A DNA stretch of 64,000 bases. It comes from Comamonadaceae bacterium. GTDB taxonomy: Bacteria; Pseudomonadota; Gammaproteobacteria; Burkholderiales; Burkholderiaceae_C. The notes below the pieces were generated by a model. It was given only the letters and a program-made list of their open reading frames with translations. It made no database searches and was not told the origin of the DNA. The position numbers were made by a program, and so were the translations under genes. Position 1 is the stretch's first letter. The number at the start of each line of letters is the position of its first letter. Below are positions 9,502 through 19,463 of the stretch, one piece after another. Location of the stretch: assembly GCA_027486555.1 (NCBI GenBank), contig JAIXOX010000140.1, forward strand, positions 62,001-126,000. Reading direction: 5' to 3'.

Positions 9502-11234
9502 ACGCGCCACATGAACCGAACAACACACCGACACGCTTTACAGACAAAAAGCCCATGAGCTGGATGCAGGCCACCCACTTCTTTCGCCCCCGCTTGCTCG
9601 ATAGCCTGCACGGCTACAACCGGCACCACCTTGTACAAGATGTGGGTGCAGGCATGACCGTGGGTGTTGTGGCGCTTCCCTTGGCCATGGCCTTTGCCAT
9701 TGCCTCTGGCCTCCAACCCGAGGCGGGCCTGTTCACCGCCATCATCGCGGGTTTTTTGATCTCGGCCCTGGGTGGTAGTCGGGTGCAAATTGGTGGTCCG
9801 GCAGGGGCTTTCATCGTCATTGTTTACGGCATCGTGGAGCGCTATGGCCTGGCCAACCTGATTTTGGCCACCGCCATGTCGGGGGTTTTGCTGTTTTTGA
9901 TGGGATTGTTTCGATTGGGCAGCTTGATCCGTTTCATTCCAGTGTCGGTGGTGATTGGGTTCACCAATGGGATTGCGGTGCTTATCATGTTGACGCAAAT
10001 CAAGGATTTTCTGGGTCTGAAAATTTTGAGCATGCCCGCCGATTTTTTTGGCATCCTGAACACCTTGTGGCAGAACCTGAACACGGTCAATCTGCCCGCC
10101 TTGCTGTTGGCCTTGGCGTCCTTGTCTTTGGTGGTGGGCTGGCTGCGCATGAGCCGCCGCTTGACGGACACCCGCTACCGCTGGGCCAGCATGGTGCCCG
10201 GCTCCATCATTGCGCTGGTGTTTGCCACCTTGGTCACCTGGCTGCTGAACCTGCCCGTGGAGACCATTGGCAGCAAGTTCGGCGGAATCCCCTCGTCCAT
10301 GCCCGGCTTTGCCTGGCCCGAATTCAGCTGGGACAGCGCCCGCTTTTTGCTCATGCCCACCTTGACCTTGACGCTGCTGGGGGCCATTGAATCGCTGCTG
10401 TGCGCGCGCATCGCCGACGGCATGACCGGCGACCGCCATAACCCCAACCAAGAGCTGATGGCCCAAGGCGTGGCCAACTTTGTCACGCCTTTTTTTGGTG
10501 GCATGCCCGCCACCGGCACCATTGCCCGCACAGTGACCAACATCAAAAGCGGCGGCACCACCCCGATTTCGGGCATGGTGCATGCGCTGACCTTGCTGGC
10601 CGTGGTGCTGGTGGCCGCGCCCCTGGCCGGGCACATTCCGCTGGCGGCGCTGGCGGCCATCTTGATGTTTGTGGCCTGGAACATGGGCGAGTGGCGCGAA
10701 TTCATGCACTTGCGCCAGTACCGCCTACCCTACCGCATCACCTTGCTGGCGGTGTTTTTCCTCACCGTGGTGTTTGACTTGACGGTGGCTGTCGAAGTCG
10801 GGCTGATTGCGGCCTGCCTGACTTTCATTTATCGCATTTCCAGCCTGACCCGTTGCGAACAAGTCAGCATGGCCGACCAGCCTGAATTGACCGGCTGCGA
10901 TCAACAGGTACAAGCTTGGCGCTTGTATGGGGCCTTGTTTTTTGGTGCCGTCAAGCTGGTGGAAGAGTTGGAGGACCGTGTTCAAACGCCCGTTTTGGTG
11001 CTGGACCTGAAAAACGTGATCTACATCGATTCATCCGGGGCGGACGCGCTGATGCACCTGGTGGACAGTTGCCGCAAAAAACAAGTTCAGCTCATCGTTT
11101 GCGGCTTGTCACACCAGCCTCTGGACATTGCCCGGCGCAGCGGCTTGGTGGAGCAGCTTCAAGGTCAATGGGTCAAGGACTTGGCCACAGGGCTGTGCCT
11201 TGCCGTCAGTCTCATCAAGGGTGGTGGCCGTTAA
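9498..11234 (+). CDS. SulP-family anion transporter with STAS domain
   Basis: SLC26/SulP secondary transporter of 578 residues: a membrane domain of about 12-14 segments (roughly 30-430) followed by a cytoplasmic STAS domain (about 455-570) with the LDLKNVIYIDSSGAD motif, where Ser512 matches the anti-sigma-factor-antagonist phosphorylation position. Substrates in the family include sulfate, bicarbonate and C4-dicarboxylates, and the sequence alone does not choose among them. Start 9498 overlaps the DUF1275 stop as ATGA; the track start at 9456 would overlap it by 46 bases. Confidence 0.88.
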   Translation: MNAPHEPNNTPTRFTDKKPMSWMQATHFFRPRLLDSLHGYNRHHLVQDVGAGMTVGVVALPLAMAFAIASGLQPEAGLFTAIIAGFLISALGGSRVQIGGPAGAFIVIVYGIVERYGLANLILATAMSGVLLFLMGLFRLGSLIRFIPVSVVIGFTNGIAVLIMLTQIKDFLGLKILSMPADFFGILNTLWQNLNTVNLPALLLALASLSLVVGWLRMSRRLTDTRYRWASMVPGSIIALVFATLVTWLLNLPVETIGSKFGGIPSSMPGFAWPEFSWDSARFLLMPTLTLTLLGAIESLLCARIADGMTGDRHNPNQELMAQGVANFVTPFFGGMPATGTIARTVTNIKSGGTTPISGMVHALTLLAVVLVAAPLAGHIPLAALAAILMFVAWNMGEWREFMHLRQYRLPYRITLLAVFFLTVVFDLTVAVEVGLIAACLTFIYRISSLTRCEQVSMADQPELTGCDQQVQAWRLYGALFFGAVKLVEELEDRVQTPVLVLDLKNVIYIDSSGADALMHLVDSCRKKQVQLIVCGLSHQPLDIARRSGLVEQLQGQWVKDLATGLCLAVSLIKGGGR

Positions 11235-11311
11235 AATGCAGGGCCTGGCAAAGTCTTGTGGCCTGCGCCGGGTTTGACGCTCAGTTTTCTTTTTCCGAAC
11301 GGAAGTTCCCC

Positions 11312-11515
11312 ATGTCCTTTTTTCGCCGCCCCGACTACGTTTCGGACACGACCCAATTCATTGAACAACTCAAGCGTGAACACCCCCAACTGGAGGCGGA
11401 ACAACGCCGAGGTCGTGCCCTTTTGTGGGACAAATCCATCAGCCGCGACGATCAAAAAGCTTTCAAGGATGCGCGCGTGGCTCAAAAACCTTACGTCTAC
11501 CAGACCCAGGCCTGA
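11312..11515 (+). CDS. DUF3460 family small protein
   Basis: Small protein of 67 residues beginning MSFFRRPDYVSDTTQFI, characteristic of DUF3460, a family largely confined to Betaproteobacteria and of unknown function. It is charged, probably helical and has no signal or membrane segment. It lies 49 bases upstream of scpA on the same strand. The track hides it inside a longer frame starting at 10916; ATG 11312 is the family start. Confidence 0.82.
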   Translation: MSFFRRPDYVSDTTQFIEQLKREHPQLEAEQRRGRALLWDKSISRDDQKAFKDARVAQKPYVYQTQA

Positions 11516-11563
11516 ACGCTTCATCTGCCCACGAATTCAGCCTGAACGGCTTGCATCCGCCCC

Positions 11564-12415
11564 ATGAGCACCGCCCCCAAGGAACTGCCGCCTGCACCCC
11601 TTGAACACGCCCAGGCCATGCCCCATGTGGTGGACCAAGTGGCACTGGCTCGCTTGTATGGGGAACCCCTCTTTGCCATGCCCACGGACCTGTACATCCC
11701 ACCGGATGCACTCGAGGTGTTTTTGGAGGCGTTTGAAGGCCCGCTCGACTTGCTGCTTTACCTGATTCGCAAGCAAAACTTCAACATTCTCGACATTCCC
11801 ATGGCGGGCGTGACCCGTCAGTACCTGAGCTATGTCGATGAAATCCGGGCACGCAACCTGGAACTGGCCGCCGAGTACCTGCTGATGGCCGCGATGCTGA
11901 TTGAGATCAAGTCGCGCATGCTGCTGCCGCCCAAAAAAGTCGCTGAGGGCGAAGAAGCCGAGGACCCGCGTGCCGAGTTGGTGCGACGCTTGCTGGAGTA
12001 CGAGCAGATGAAACTGGCCTCCATGCAACTGAATTTGATTCCTCAATACGGTCGGGATTTTTTACAAACTCAGGTGCACATCGAACAAAGCTTGCAACCA
12101 CGCTTTCCCGACGTCAGCATGGTTGAATTGCAATCGGCATGGCAAGACATTTTGCGACGCGCCAACTTGGTGCAACACCACAAAATCAGCCGCGAAGAAC
12201 TCAGTGTCCGAGAGCACATGAGCATCGTGCTCAAGCACCTGCAAGGTCGCAAGTTTGTGGAGTTCGAAAACTTGTTCGATGCCAGCTTGGGCACCCCCGT
12301 GCTGGTGGTGACTTTCATTGCTTTGCTGGAATTGGCCAAGGAAACCCTGGTTGAAATCACCCAGGCCGAGGCCTTTGCCCCCATTTACGTGCGTTTGGCC
12401 TACACCCCGAATTGA
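11564..12415 (+). CDS. scpA: Segregation and condensation protein A
   Basis: Kleisin subunit of the SMC-ScpAB condensin-like complex that compacts and segregates the chromosome. The 283-residue protein carries the ScpA signature VFLEAFEGPLDLLLYLIRKQ (residues about 48-67) and the DIPMAGVTRQYLSYV block, followed by the winged-helix C-terminus. No scpB or smc is in the window. It is transcribed after DUF3460 and ends near a hairpin at 12457. Confidence 0.93.
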   Translation: MSTAPKELPPAPLEHAQAMPHVVDQVALARLYGEPLFAMPTDLYIPPDALEVFLEAFEGPLDLLLYLIRKQNFNILDIPMAGVTRQYLSYVDEIRARNLELAAEYLLMAAMLIEIKSRMLLPPKKVAEGEEAEDPRAELVRRLLEYEQMKLASMQLNLIPQYGRDFLQTQVHIEQSLQPRFPDVSMVELQSAWQDILRRANLVQHHKISREELSVREHMSIVLKHLQGRKFVEFENLFDASLGTPVLVVTFIALLELAKETLVEITQAEAFAPIYVRLAYTPN

Positions 12416-12456
12416 ACCTGTGCCACATCGGGAAAAGTGAAAAAAGTTCGCAATGA

Positions 12457-12487
12457 CCCAAGGGCAAGATGTGGGCCTTGGGCTTTT
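12457..12487 (+). terminator. Putative terminator of scpA
   Basis: CCCAAGG and CCTTGGG (12457-12463 and 12476-12482) form a hairpin followed by CTTTTG on the plus strand, 42 bases after the scpA stop and just before the convergent ruvC stop. The stem is short and the T-run is only four, so confidence is moderate. Confidence 0.5.
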
Positions 12488-12494
12488 GTGCAGC

Positions 12495-13076
12495 TCAGTG
12501 GCTGCGCCCACTTCGAAACATGCCGTGGGTTTTGCGGTTAAGAACGCCTTGGGCAGCCAGTTTGTTCATGGAGGGACTGGCGTGCGCGTGGGTGATGGCC
12601 ATGCCCAAGGCATCGGCAGCATCTTGTCTGGGCAAAACAGGCAACTGCAACAAACGCTTGACCATCTCCTGAACCTGCGACTTGGCCGCCCGGCCATGGC
12701 CGGTGACCGACTGCTTCATTTGCAAGGCAGTGTATTCCGCCACAGGCAAGTCGCATGACACCAAAGCCGTCACGCAGCAGCCACGGGCCTGCCCCAAGAG
12801 CAAGGTTGCCTGCGGGTTGATGTTCACAAACACAATCTCGACCGACGCCACATCCGGCTGGTAACGCGCTTTGATCTCGCGGATACCGTCGTAAATGACT
12901 TTCAAACGTGCTGGCAAATTGCCCATTTCTTCCCGTGTGGTCTCGATCACGCCGCTGGCCACATACTGGAGTTTGGAGCCGGTCATGTCGAGCACGCCAA
13001 ATCCCGTGGTTTGCAGACCCGGGTCAATGCCCAAAATCCTCAAAGTCGAGGGTGCCGCAGAGGTCAGCGAGCTCAT
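12495..13076 (-). CDS. ruvC: Crossover junction endodeoxyribonuclease RuvC
   Basis: Holliday-junction resolvase, 193 residues. The first catalytic Asp is in [14 protein letters not shown] (Asp18); the Glu is in [10 protein letters not shown] and the last acidic residues in [15 protein letters not shown], as in the family. Its start overlaps the mtgA stop by four bases (ATGA), so the two are co-transcribed. ruvA and ruvB are not in this window. The C-terminus runs a little past the core fold, which is common in Burkholderiales. Confidence 0.95.
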   Translation of the reverse strand: MSSLTSAAPSTLRILGIDPGLQTTGFGVLDMTGSKLQYVASGVIETTREEMGNLPARLKVIYDGIREIKARYQPDVASVEIVFVNINPQATLLLGQARGCCVTALVSCDLPVAEYTALQMKQSVTGHGRAAKSQVQEMVKRLLQLPVLPRQDAADALGMAITHAHASPSMNKLAAQGVLNRKTHGMFRSGRSH

Positions 13077-13807
13077 GGCAAAACCACATCGTTCATGCGC
13101 GCGGTGATGGTTTCGGCACGGCTGGCCAAGTAAGACGATTGGGCCAACTTTTCAAAATAACGCGGCCGGGGCAACATCACCGCCAAGCGGGCGGCCTCCC
13201 AGGCATTCAGGCGCGAGGCGCTTTTGCGAAAGTAATGCTGCGCTGCCGCTTCAGCCCCGAACACCCCTTCGCCCCATTCCACACTGTTGAGGTAAATCTC
13301 CAGAATGCGGCGCTTGCTCAAAAAAGCCTCCAGGGTCAGGGTGATCAGCATCTCTTGGCCCTTGCGCAGCATGGTGCGCTCGCCGGACAAAAACAGGTTT
13401 TTGGCCAGTTGTTGGGTGATGGTCGAGCCACCCACAATTTTCACATTGGCCGGCGGTTTGCCCGATGGGCTTTGGGCCTTTTTCTCAGCCAAAGCTTTGG
13501 CCTTGGCATTTTTCTCCCACGCTTTTTCCAAAGACTGCCACCAAACTCCTTTGTGTTGGGTGAAGGCCCCATCTTCTGAGGCAATCACGGCGCGCTGCAG
13601 TGTGGTGGCGACAGCCGCCATCGGCACCGACTCTTGACGCCAAGGCAGCGCCCCGTGACGCTGCACGATTTGCCAAGCCTGGGAGCGTTGAAATGTGGTG
13701 GATTCGGGCATCCACCAGTTCATGCTCACAATGCGCAGGGCAAAAAACAACTGCAGGCCCAAAGCGGCCAACAACACCAACAACAACCATCGGCCAAAAG
13801 CTCGCAT
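13073..13807 (-). CDS. mtgA: Monofunctional peptidoglycan glycosyltransferase
   Basis: GT51 glycosyltransferase that polymerises lipid II into glycan strands at the inner membrane. The 244-residue product has an N-terminal anchor (about 7-27) and the GT51 motifs [28 protein letters not shown] and [13 protein letters not shown], with no transpeptidase domain. ATG 13807 gives a normal anchor sequence; the track start at 14008 would run into the upstream TonB-like gene. Its stop overlaps ruvC. In many Comamonadaceae aroE sits between the TonB-like gene and mtgA; it is absent here. Confidence 0.94.
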   Translation of the reverse strand: MRAFGRWLLLVLLAALGLQLFFALRIVSMNWWMPESTTFQRSQAWQIVQRHGALPWRQESVPMAAVATTLQRAVIASEDGAFTQHKGVWWQSLEKAWEKNAKAKALAEKKAQSPSGKPPANVKIVGGSTITQQLAKNLFLSGERTMLRKGQEMLITLTLEAFLSKRRILEIYLNSVEWGEGVFGAEAAAQHYFRKSASRLNAWEAARLAVMLPRPRYFEKLAQSSYLASRAETITARMNDVVLP

Positions 13808-13844
13808 CACAATCTTTCGGTGTTCGTTGAAGCCATGCGCACGT

Positions 13845-14771
13845 TCAGGGTTTGGCGTTTTCTTGCGCCTGCATGCGCGTTTCAAGGGTGTTGTCCCGAG
13901 AAAAATCGAACCGGGTGACCACCACAATTTGGTCGGCCTGTTGCCGCATTTTCGTGGTGAAAACACCAAAGGGCGCGGCACTGCGCACGATGGCCACAGC
14001 CCGCTCATCCAGCATGGGGGTGCCCGATGGCTTGGCCACCTCGGTTGACAAAAGTTTGCCCCGGCTGTCCACCGTGATCACCATGGTGAGCTGGCCGTAG
14101 ATTTTTTGTCCATTGGCCTCCGGAAAATTCAAGGTGCCTTGGTACTCGATGGTCCGGCGCAATTTATCGTAGTACAGCGCATAAGCCACCTCTTGAGTGG
14201 CGGGGCTGATGTAACGCTTGCGGGCCGAACCCTGAATTTGGTCGACACGTTGTTCAATCTGGGCCAACTGCCGGGCCAGCTGTTGCTGGCGTTGTTCCCG
14301 GGCCAGTCGGTCGGGGCCGTCCTTGTTGTCACCGGCGTTTTCCCGGGTCAGCACCGACAACTCTTCCTTGAGCTGGGTGAGCAAGCGCATTTGCTGCATT
14401 TTGAGTGCTTCAATTTGCCGCTGCATCGCGCTGATGTCGGTGCCAGGGTCTGGATTCAAGGCCGGCGGCAAGGGAGAGCTGGCGATGCGCACTTGAGGCA
14501 CTTCGCCACCGCCAGCCAAACGGACTTGTGCCAAGGCCTGCGCTTTTTGCGGGGCTTCCTCACTGCGGGCATTGACCAGCATCACCTCAAGCGGCGTGTC
14601 CTGAAAGACACGGTTGTAGGTTTCGGGTGCGGCAAAGCGCAACGTCACCAAACCCAGATGAACAGCCACAGACAGTGACAATGCCCAAATCAAGCCCCGG
14701 TGAGGAGAAGTCTTGGGGGCCTGGGTGGGGCCGTTTGGGTTTGGCCAATCGGCCATGGCATCAGTTTTCAT
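13845..14771 (-). CDS. TonB-family C-terminal domain protein (energy transducer)
   Basis: Protein of about 308 residues with one N-terminal membrane helix (WALSLSVAVHLGLVTL), a long periplasmic charged/coiled region (LKMQQMRLLTQLKEEL, QRQQQLARQLAQIEQRV) and a C-terminal TonB-like domain with YQGTLNFPEANG and the VTRFDFSRD end. Such proteins transmit proton-motive force from ExbB/ExbD to outer-membrane receptors; an exbB-exbD pair lies 13 kb away. The ATG at 14771 overlaps the RNase stop; ATG 14756 is an equally possible start. Neither has a clear ribosome site. Confidence 0.8.
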   Translation of the reverse strand: MKTDAMADWPNPNGPTQAPKTSPHRGLIWALSLSVAVHLGLVTLRFAAPETYNRVFQDTPLEVMLVNARSEEAPQKAQALAQVRLAGGGEVPQVRIASSPLPPALNPDPGTDISAMQRQIEALKMQQMRLLTQLKEELSVLTRENAGDNKDGPDRLAREQRQQQLARQLAQIEQRVDQIQGSARKRYISPATQEVAYALYYDKLRRTIEYQGTLNFPEANGQKIYGQLTMVITVDSRGKLLSTEVAKPSGTPMLDERAVAIVRSAAPFGVFTTKMRQQADQIVVVTRFDFSRDNTLETRMQAQENAKP

Positions 14772-16824
14772 GGCTTTGCGTGCTGTCCTGCAAGTCCAGC
14801 GCAATGGTCACAGGCCCTGCGGGCAGGACATCGTCTTCCTCGGCTTCCTCGGCTTCTGGGGCATCAGAATCCAACGCCATGTCGACATCGAGGTGCGCAG
14901 TCACGGTGCCACTCACATCGAGCGCCATCAGGTCAATTTCACCGAGCTTGACGCGCACATGCGCGCCCCGCGCCAGTCCCTGGGCCCCCATGACGCTGAA
15001 CATCAGCGGCAAGGTGTCGGCGCGCACCAGCCAGCTGCCGCCGCCCATTTCCTTGACCAGGCTGGCCTCCAATTCGCCAATGCCGTGCTGCTGTAAGTGG
15101 CGCAGCGTCCAGTAGCGCTCCATGCTCGACTGCACGCTGTTGTAGGCGCTGTAGGCCGCATCAAAGCCGCTGATGATCGAGAACAATTCGGCGTCTTTGG
15201 GCTTGAAAGGCGCAGCCAATGCAGCCGTGGCACCGTGCTTGGCGCAGGCGATGATTTGCCACTGGTTGACCAGGTCGGTATAGCGGCGCAGCGGCGAGGT
15301 GCTCCAAGCGTAGCTGGGCACGCCAATGCCGGCATGCGGCAGCGCCTTGGTGCCCATTCGCACCTTGACGCCTGGGGCCAGACTGGCCTGGCTGCGGTAA
15401 ATGCCAGGCACGCCCAAACTGGCCATCCACTGCCCCCAGGTGCTGTTGGCCAAAATCATGGCCTCGGCCACCATCAAGTCCAGCGGAGCACCACGTTTGC
15501 GGGTACCGATGAGCACGGTTTCTTCGCCTGTGGGCGGGTCATCGTTGCTGGCACGGTCAAGCTTGAAGCTGTAATCGGGGCGGTTGAAGTTCTCTGGCTT
15601 GCCACGCACGACTTCGCGACGCGACTTGAGGGTTTGTGCCAGACGCCAGTAAAAAGCCAACGTGGCACGGCTCACCGGCACATCGGCATGGTCGCTCAGG
15701 TCTTCGCCTTCAAGCCATTCGCGGGTGATGCGATCGTCCAGCTGGTCGTGGCGCAGGTTGACCAAAATCGGCACCCGCTCAAGACGGGTGACGGCACTTT
15801 GCACCTCCAATGTGTCTTCACTGAAAGTCACGTACAGCGACACGGCCGGGCAGTCGCGGCCTTCGATCAGGGTGTAAGCCTGCACCACGCTGTCGGGCAG
15901 CATGGTGATCTTGTAGCCGGGCATGTAAACAGTAGACAGGCGTGCACGACCCAATTGGTCGATGGCGCTGCCCGGTGTCAGGGCCAAGCCGGGCGCAGCA
16001 ATGTGGATGCCCACGGTGACCAGGCCAGTTCCCAGACCCTGCAGCGACAAAGCGTCGTCAATTTCGGTGGTGTGTGAGTCATCGATGGAAAACGCCTGAA
16101 CGGGTGCCAGCGGCAATGCGTCCTGGATGGCGGGGGCTTGCAGGGCCGGAAAGCCAGTGCCTTTGGGAAACAGGTCAAACAAAAAGCGCTGCCAATGGAA
16201 ATCCCAAGCTGAGGCGATGGCCCCTGCCTTGTGCAGCAGCTCCAAAGGCGCGGTCTGGCTGCTTTTGCTGGCCTCGACCACAGCTTTGTATTCAGGCGTG
16301 TTCTTGTCTGGCCGAAACAATATTTTGTACAGCTGCTCGCGGATGGGTGCTGGGCAGCTGCCCGCCATCAGCTCAGCAGACCAAGTGTCAATTTGGGCCT
16401 GAATCTGCTTTTTCTTCTCGATGGCCAGCAAAGCCTGCTGCACGATCTCGGCGGGCGCTTTGCGAAAGCGCCCTTTGGCGCTGCCCCGACGGAAATAATG
16501 GGGCGCTTCGTACAAGCACAGCAAAGCGGCCACTTGCTCTGCGGTGGTGGCGTTAGCGCTGAAATAGTCCTTGGCCAAATCACCAAAACCAAACTCTTCG
16601 TCTGAAGCGCATTCGTAGGCCAGTTCGAGCTCAATGGTTTGGCTCAAGGCGGCTGCCTCACTCACCAAAACAGCAGGGCTGGGCTTGTCAAACTTGAGCA
16701 ACAAATGGGCTGATTTGACCTTGACCCGTTTGCCCGAGTCGAGTTCGACCTGCAATGAGGTCTCGGCTTCGGACATGATCCGTCCGGCCATGAATTTGCC
16801 GGCTTCTTCAAAAAATGCATACAT
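14761..16824 (-). CDS. RNB-domain exoribonuclease (RNase II/R family)
   Basis: 3'-5' hydrolytic exoribonuclease, 687 residues from ATG 16824. The central RNB domain has the metal-binding acidic motif DDSHTTEIDDALSL and, further on, the conserved YRSQASL and YAWSTSPLRRYTDLVNQ segments; an S1-like domain follows near the C-terminus. It is shorter than E. coli RNase R and lacks obvious N-terminal cold-shock domains, a form usual in Burkholderiales. A GTG at 16872 overlapping the esterase stop (GTGA) is the alternative start. It probably shares an operon with yqiA upstream and the TonB-like gene downstream. Confidence 0.88.
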   Translation of the reverse strand: MYAFFEEAGKFMAGRIMSEAETSLQVELDSGKRVKVKSAHLLLKFDKPSPAVLVSEAAALSQTIELELAYECASDEEFGFGDLAKDYFSANATTAEQVAALLCLYEAPHYFRRGSAKGRFRKAPAEIVQQALLAIEKKKQIQAQIDTWSAELMAGSCPAPIREQLYKILFRPDKNTPEYKAVVEASKSSQTAPLELLHKAGAIASAWDFHWQRFLFDLFPKGTGFPALQAPAIQDALPLAPVQAFSIDDSHTTEIDDALSLQGLGTGLVTVGIHIAAPGLALTPGSAIDQLGRARLSTVYMPGYKITMLPDSVVQAYTLIEGRDCPAVSLYVTFSEDTLEVQSAVTRLERVPILVNLRHDQLDDRITREWLEGEDLSDHADVPVSRATLAFYWRLAQTLKSRREVVRGKPENFNRPDYSFKLDRASNDDPPTGEETVLIGTRKRGAPLDLMVAEAMILANSTWGQWMASLGVPGIYRSQASLAPGVKVRMGTKALPHAGIGVPSYAWSTSPLRRYTDLVNQWQIIACAKHGATAALAAPFKPKDAELFSIISGFDAAYSAYNSVQSSMERYWTLRHLQQHGIGELEASLVKEMGGGSWLVRADTLPLMFSVMGAQGLARGAHVRVKLGEIDLMALDVSGTVTAHLDVDMALDSDAPEAEEAEEDDVLPAGPVTIALDLQDSTQSHEN

Positions 16825-16868
16825 GGCTGGATTTTCCCATGCCACCCGGCCATTCGGCCCTGAGGGCT

Positions 16869-17453
16869 TCACGCCAACTGCAGAAATTCAAGGATTTGCG
16901 GTAAGTGATCATCAAAATCGCTCAAGGCGTGGTCGCTGCCCTCGATCAGGCGCACCTGTCCGGCCTGGTGGCAGGCCAGCATTTCGCGCCAGTCCAGCAC
17001 CTCATCGCCCTTGGCGATCAAGGCCAGCGTGGCGCACCGGGTTGGCAAGGGCTGACTTTCAAGGACTTGGAGCTCTTGCACATAAGCGGGTTCAAAAAAG
17101 ATGCTTTGTGATGGGTCTTGCCAGACCGGGTGTTCACCGATGTAGCGGGCCAGATCGCGCGACGGGTGCACGGCTGGGTTGATCAGCACCGCAGGAACAC
17201 CCCAGTGCGCCGACAGCCAAGCGGCATAAAAACCGCCCAGCGATGAGCCCATCACGGCCATCCGATCGCGGGGCCAGTCGCCCGTGCCCTGCAGCAAGAG
17301 GTTGATAGCTTGCGCGGGCGAAGCGGGCAATTGCGGGCACCACCAAGTCACACCGGAGTGCCGGTCCTGCACCCACTTGGCCATGGTTTGGGCCTTGGCC
17401 GACTGTGGCGACGACCTGAAACCGTGCAAATAAAGCAGATGGGTGGTGCGCAC
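16869..17453 (-). CDS. yqiA: YqiA/YcfP-type alpha/beta-fold esterase
   Basis: Small cytoplasmic alpha/beta hydrolase of 194 residues. It has the LYLHGFRSSPQSAKA oxyanion block near residues 7-21, the nucleophile elbow MGSSLGGFYA near 68-77, and a C-terminal DH (EGSDHALSDF) that completes the triad. This matches the COG3150 family of short-chain esterases. The start is GTG 17453, six bases after the kup stop. The physiological substrate is unknown. Confidence 0.85.
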   Translation of the reverse strand: MRTTHLLYLHGFRSSPQSAKAQTMAKWVQDRHSGVTWWCPQLPASPAQAINLLLQGTGDWPRDRMAVMGSSLGGFYAAWLSAHWGVPAVLINPAVHPSRDLARYIGEHPVWQDPSQSIFFEPAYVQELQVLESQPLPTRCATLALIAKGDEVLDWREMLACHQAGQVRLIEGSDHALSDFDDHLPQILEFLQLA

Positions 17454-17459
17454 GGGGCC

Positions 17460-19379
17460 TCAGATTTCGATTTTGGAACCCAGCTCGACCACACCGTTCG
17501 TGGGCAGGTTCAAAAACGCGGCCGCACCGCTGGCGTTGTGGTGCATGCTGGCAAACAATTTTTCTCGCCAAGTGGCCATGCCCCCGCCGATCGTCGGGAT
17601 CACGATGTCGCGCGACAAGAAATAACTGGTCGTCATGGGATCGAGCTTGTAGCCCTCGCCTTCGATGCTGGCCAAGGCAGTCGGCAAATCGGGGTTGTCC
17701 TTGAAGCCATAGTTAACGATGACTTGCCAGCATTCGTGCCCCAGCGGGGTCACATCCAAACGCTGAGCGACGTCCACACGCGGCACCTCGTGGCTGCGCA
17801 CGGTGACAAACAGGTTGCGCTCGTGCAATACCTTGTTGTGCTTGAGGTTGTGCAGCAAAGCATTGGGCACCGTACCCGTCTCGGCCGTCAAAAAGACAGC
17901 CGTACCTTCAACGCGAGTGGGCGGCGATATGAACACCGCCTCCAAGAAATCGGGCAAGCGCAAAGCGTCCGAGCGCAAAGAGTCGTTGAGCAAGCGCCGG
18001 CCATCGTGCCAAGTCAACATCAAGGTGAACACGACAGCGCCAATAAACAGCGGGAACCAGCCACCATCCAACAGCTTGAGCATGTTGGAAGCCCAAAACG
18101 CCAAATCGACCACAAAGAAAAAGCCTGTTGCGCCAATGCACAAGGCCAAAGGCAATTTCCATGCATAGCGGATCACATAAAAGGTCAGCACTGTGGTGAT
18201 CAGCATGTCGGTGCACACCGCAATGCCATAGGCCGCCGCCAGGTTGCTCGATGACTTGAACATGACCACGGCCAACACAATGGCCACAAACAAGCCCCAG
18301 TTGACGAAGGGCATGTAAATTTGTCCAGTGTCGGTTTCGCTGGTGTGTTGCACCTGCAAGCGCGGCAGATAACCCAATTGAATGACCTGCTTGGTGACGC
18401 TGAACGCGCCAGAAATCAGCGCTTGTGAGGCGATGACCGTGGCCATGGTGGCCAAACCCACCAAAGGCACCAAGGCCCAGTCGGGTGCCATCATGTAAAA
18501 CGGGTTTTTCACGGCCTCGGGATTGGACAGCAGCAAAGCGCCTTGGCCAAAATAGTTCAAGGTCAGGCACGGCATGACCACGCTGAACCATGCCAGGCGG
18601 ATGGGCTTTTTGCCAAAGTGTCCCAGGTCGGCATACAGAGCTTCACCACCGGTCACGCACAAGACCACCGCGCCCAAAATGATGAAGGTGATGCCCGGCT
18701 CGTTCCACATGAAGCCCAGCGCGTAATGTGGGCTGATGGCCAACAGGATCTCTGGGCGCTCCACGATGTGCGACACGCCCAAAACGGCGATGGTGAGGAA
18801 CCACACCAGCGTGATGGGACCAAAGAATTTGCCAATGCCCGCTGTGCCCCGCTTTTGCACCCAGAACAGCAGAAACAAGATGACCAAGGTGAGCGGGATC
18901 ACTGCCTTTTTGAAGTTCGGGGAAATGATCTCAAGGCCTTCAACGGCTGACAACACGGAAATAGCGGGGGTGATGACACCGTCGCCATAGAACAAGCAGG
19001 TGCCAAAGATACCAACCAGCAATAAAACCTTGCGGGTGCGGGGGCGGTCTTTCACCGATTGCGAAGCGAGCGCCAACATGGCCACCAGACCACCTTCGCC
19101 ATGGTTGTCGGCGCGCAGCACCAAGACCACGTACTTGACCGACACGATGGTGGTCAGGGTCCAAAAGAAAATCGAAAGGATGCCGTAGACGTTTTCAGGC
19201 GTGAAAGGCACATGGCCGGAGCCAAACACCTCTTTCATCGCATACAGCACGCTGGTGCCGATGTCGCCATAAACCACGCCGATGGCGCCGAGTGTCAGAG
19301 CGACGAGTGAGGATTTTGTTGATGACACAAAAAAATGGCCTGACCGTGGGTCAGGCGGGATGACTGAGGTGGACGCCAT
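17460..19379 (-). CDS. kup: Kup low-affinity potassium transporter
   Basis: K+/H+ symporter of the KUP/HAK/KT family, 639 residues with about 12 membrane segments and a C-terminal cytoplasmic domain of about 170 residues. Recognised by [20 protein letters not shown] near the N-terminus and by the [13 protein letters not shown] block. Length is normal. It lies 84 bases downstream of gshA on the same strand and just upstream of the yqiA-like gene. No riboswitch-like leader is evident in the short upstream gap. Confidence 0.95.
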   Translation of the reverse strand: MASTSVIPPDPRSGHFFVSSTKSSLVALTLGAIGVVYGDIGTSVLYAMKEVFGSGHVPFTPENVYGILSIFFWTLTTIVSVKYVVLVLRADNHGEGGLVAMLALASQSVKDRPRTRKVLLLVGIFGTCLFYGDGVITPAISVLSAVEGLEIISPNFKKAVIPLTLVILFLLFWVQKRGTAGIGKFFGPITLVWFLTIAVLGVSHIVERPEILLAISPHYALGFMWNEPGITFIILGAVVLCVTGGEALYADLGHFGKKPIRLAWFSVVMPCLTLNYFGQGALLLSNPEAVKNPFYMMAPDWALVPLVGLATMATVIASQALISGAFSVTKQVIQLGYLPRLQVQHTSETDTGQIYMPFVNWGLFVAIVLAVVMFKSSSNLAAAYGIAVCTDMLITTVLTFYVIRYAWKLPLALCIGATGFFFVVDLAFWASNMLKLLDGGWFPLFIGAVVFTLMLTWHDGRRLLNDSLRSDALRLPDFLEAVFISPPTRVEGTAVFLTAETGTVPNALLHNLKHNKVLHERNLFVTVRSHEVPRVDVAQRLDVTPLGHECWQVIVNYGFKDNPDLPTALASIEGEGYKLDPMTTSYFLSRDIVIPTIGGGMATWREKLFASMHHNASGAAAFLNLPTNGVVELGSKIEI

Positions 19380-19416
19380 TTTGCGCCCGATGTTTGAGCT
19401 GCGTCATGGTTTTTCC

Positions 19417-19441
19417 TGAAAAATTGTTGCGCTGCAGCAAC
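19417..19441 (-). terminator. Putative intrinsic terminator of gshA
   Basis: Read on the minus strand, GTTGC-TGCAGC-GCAAC is followed by AATTTTTC, a short stem with a T-run, 23 bases after the gshA stop and before kup. The stem is only five pairs, so it may be partial and allow read-through. Confidence 0.4.
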
Positions 19442-19463
19442 TTTTCATCGAACACCCACCTGA

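Noticed and set aside
7984-9534. 516-codon minus-strand ORF opposite metG and the DUF1275 gene
   Set aside because: Spans two clear plus-strand genes and has shadow-type composition.
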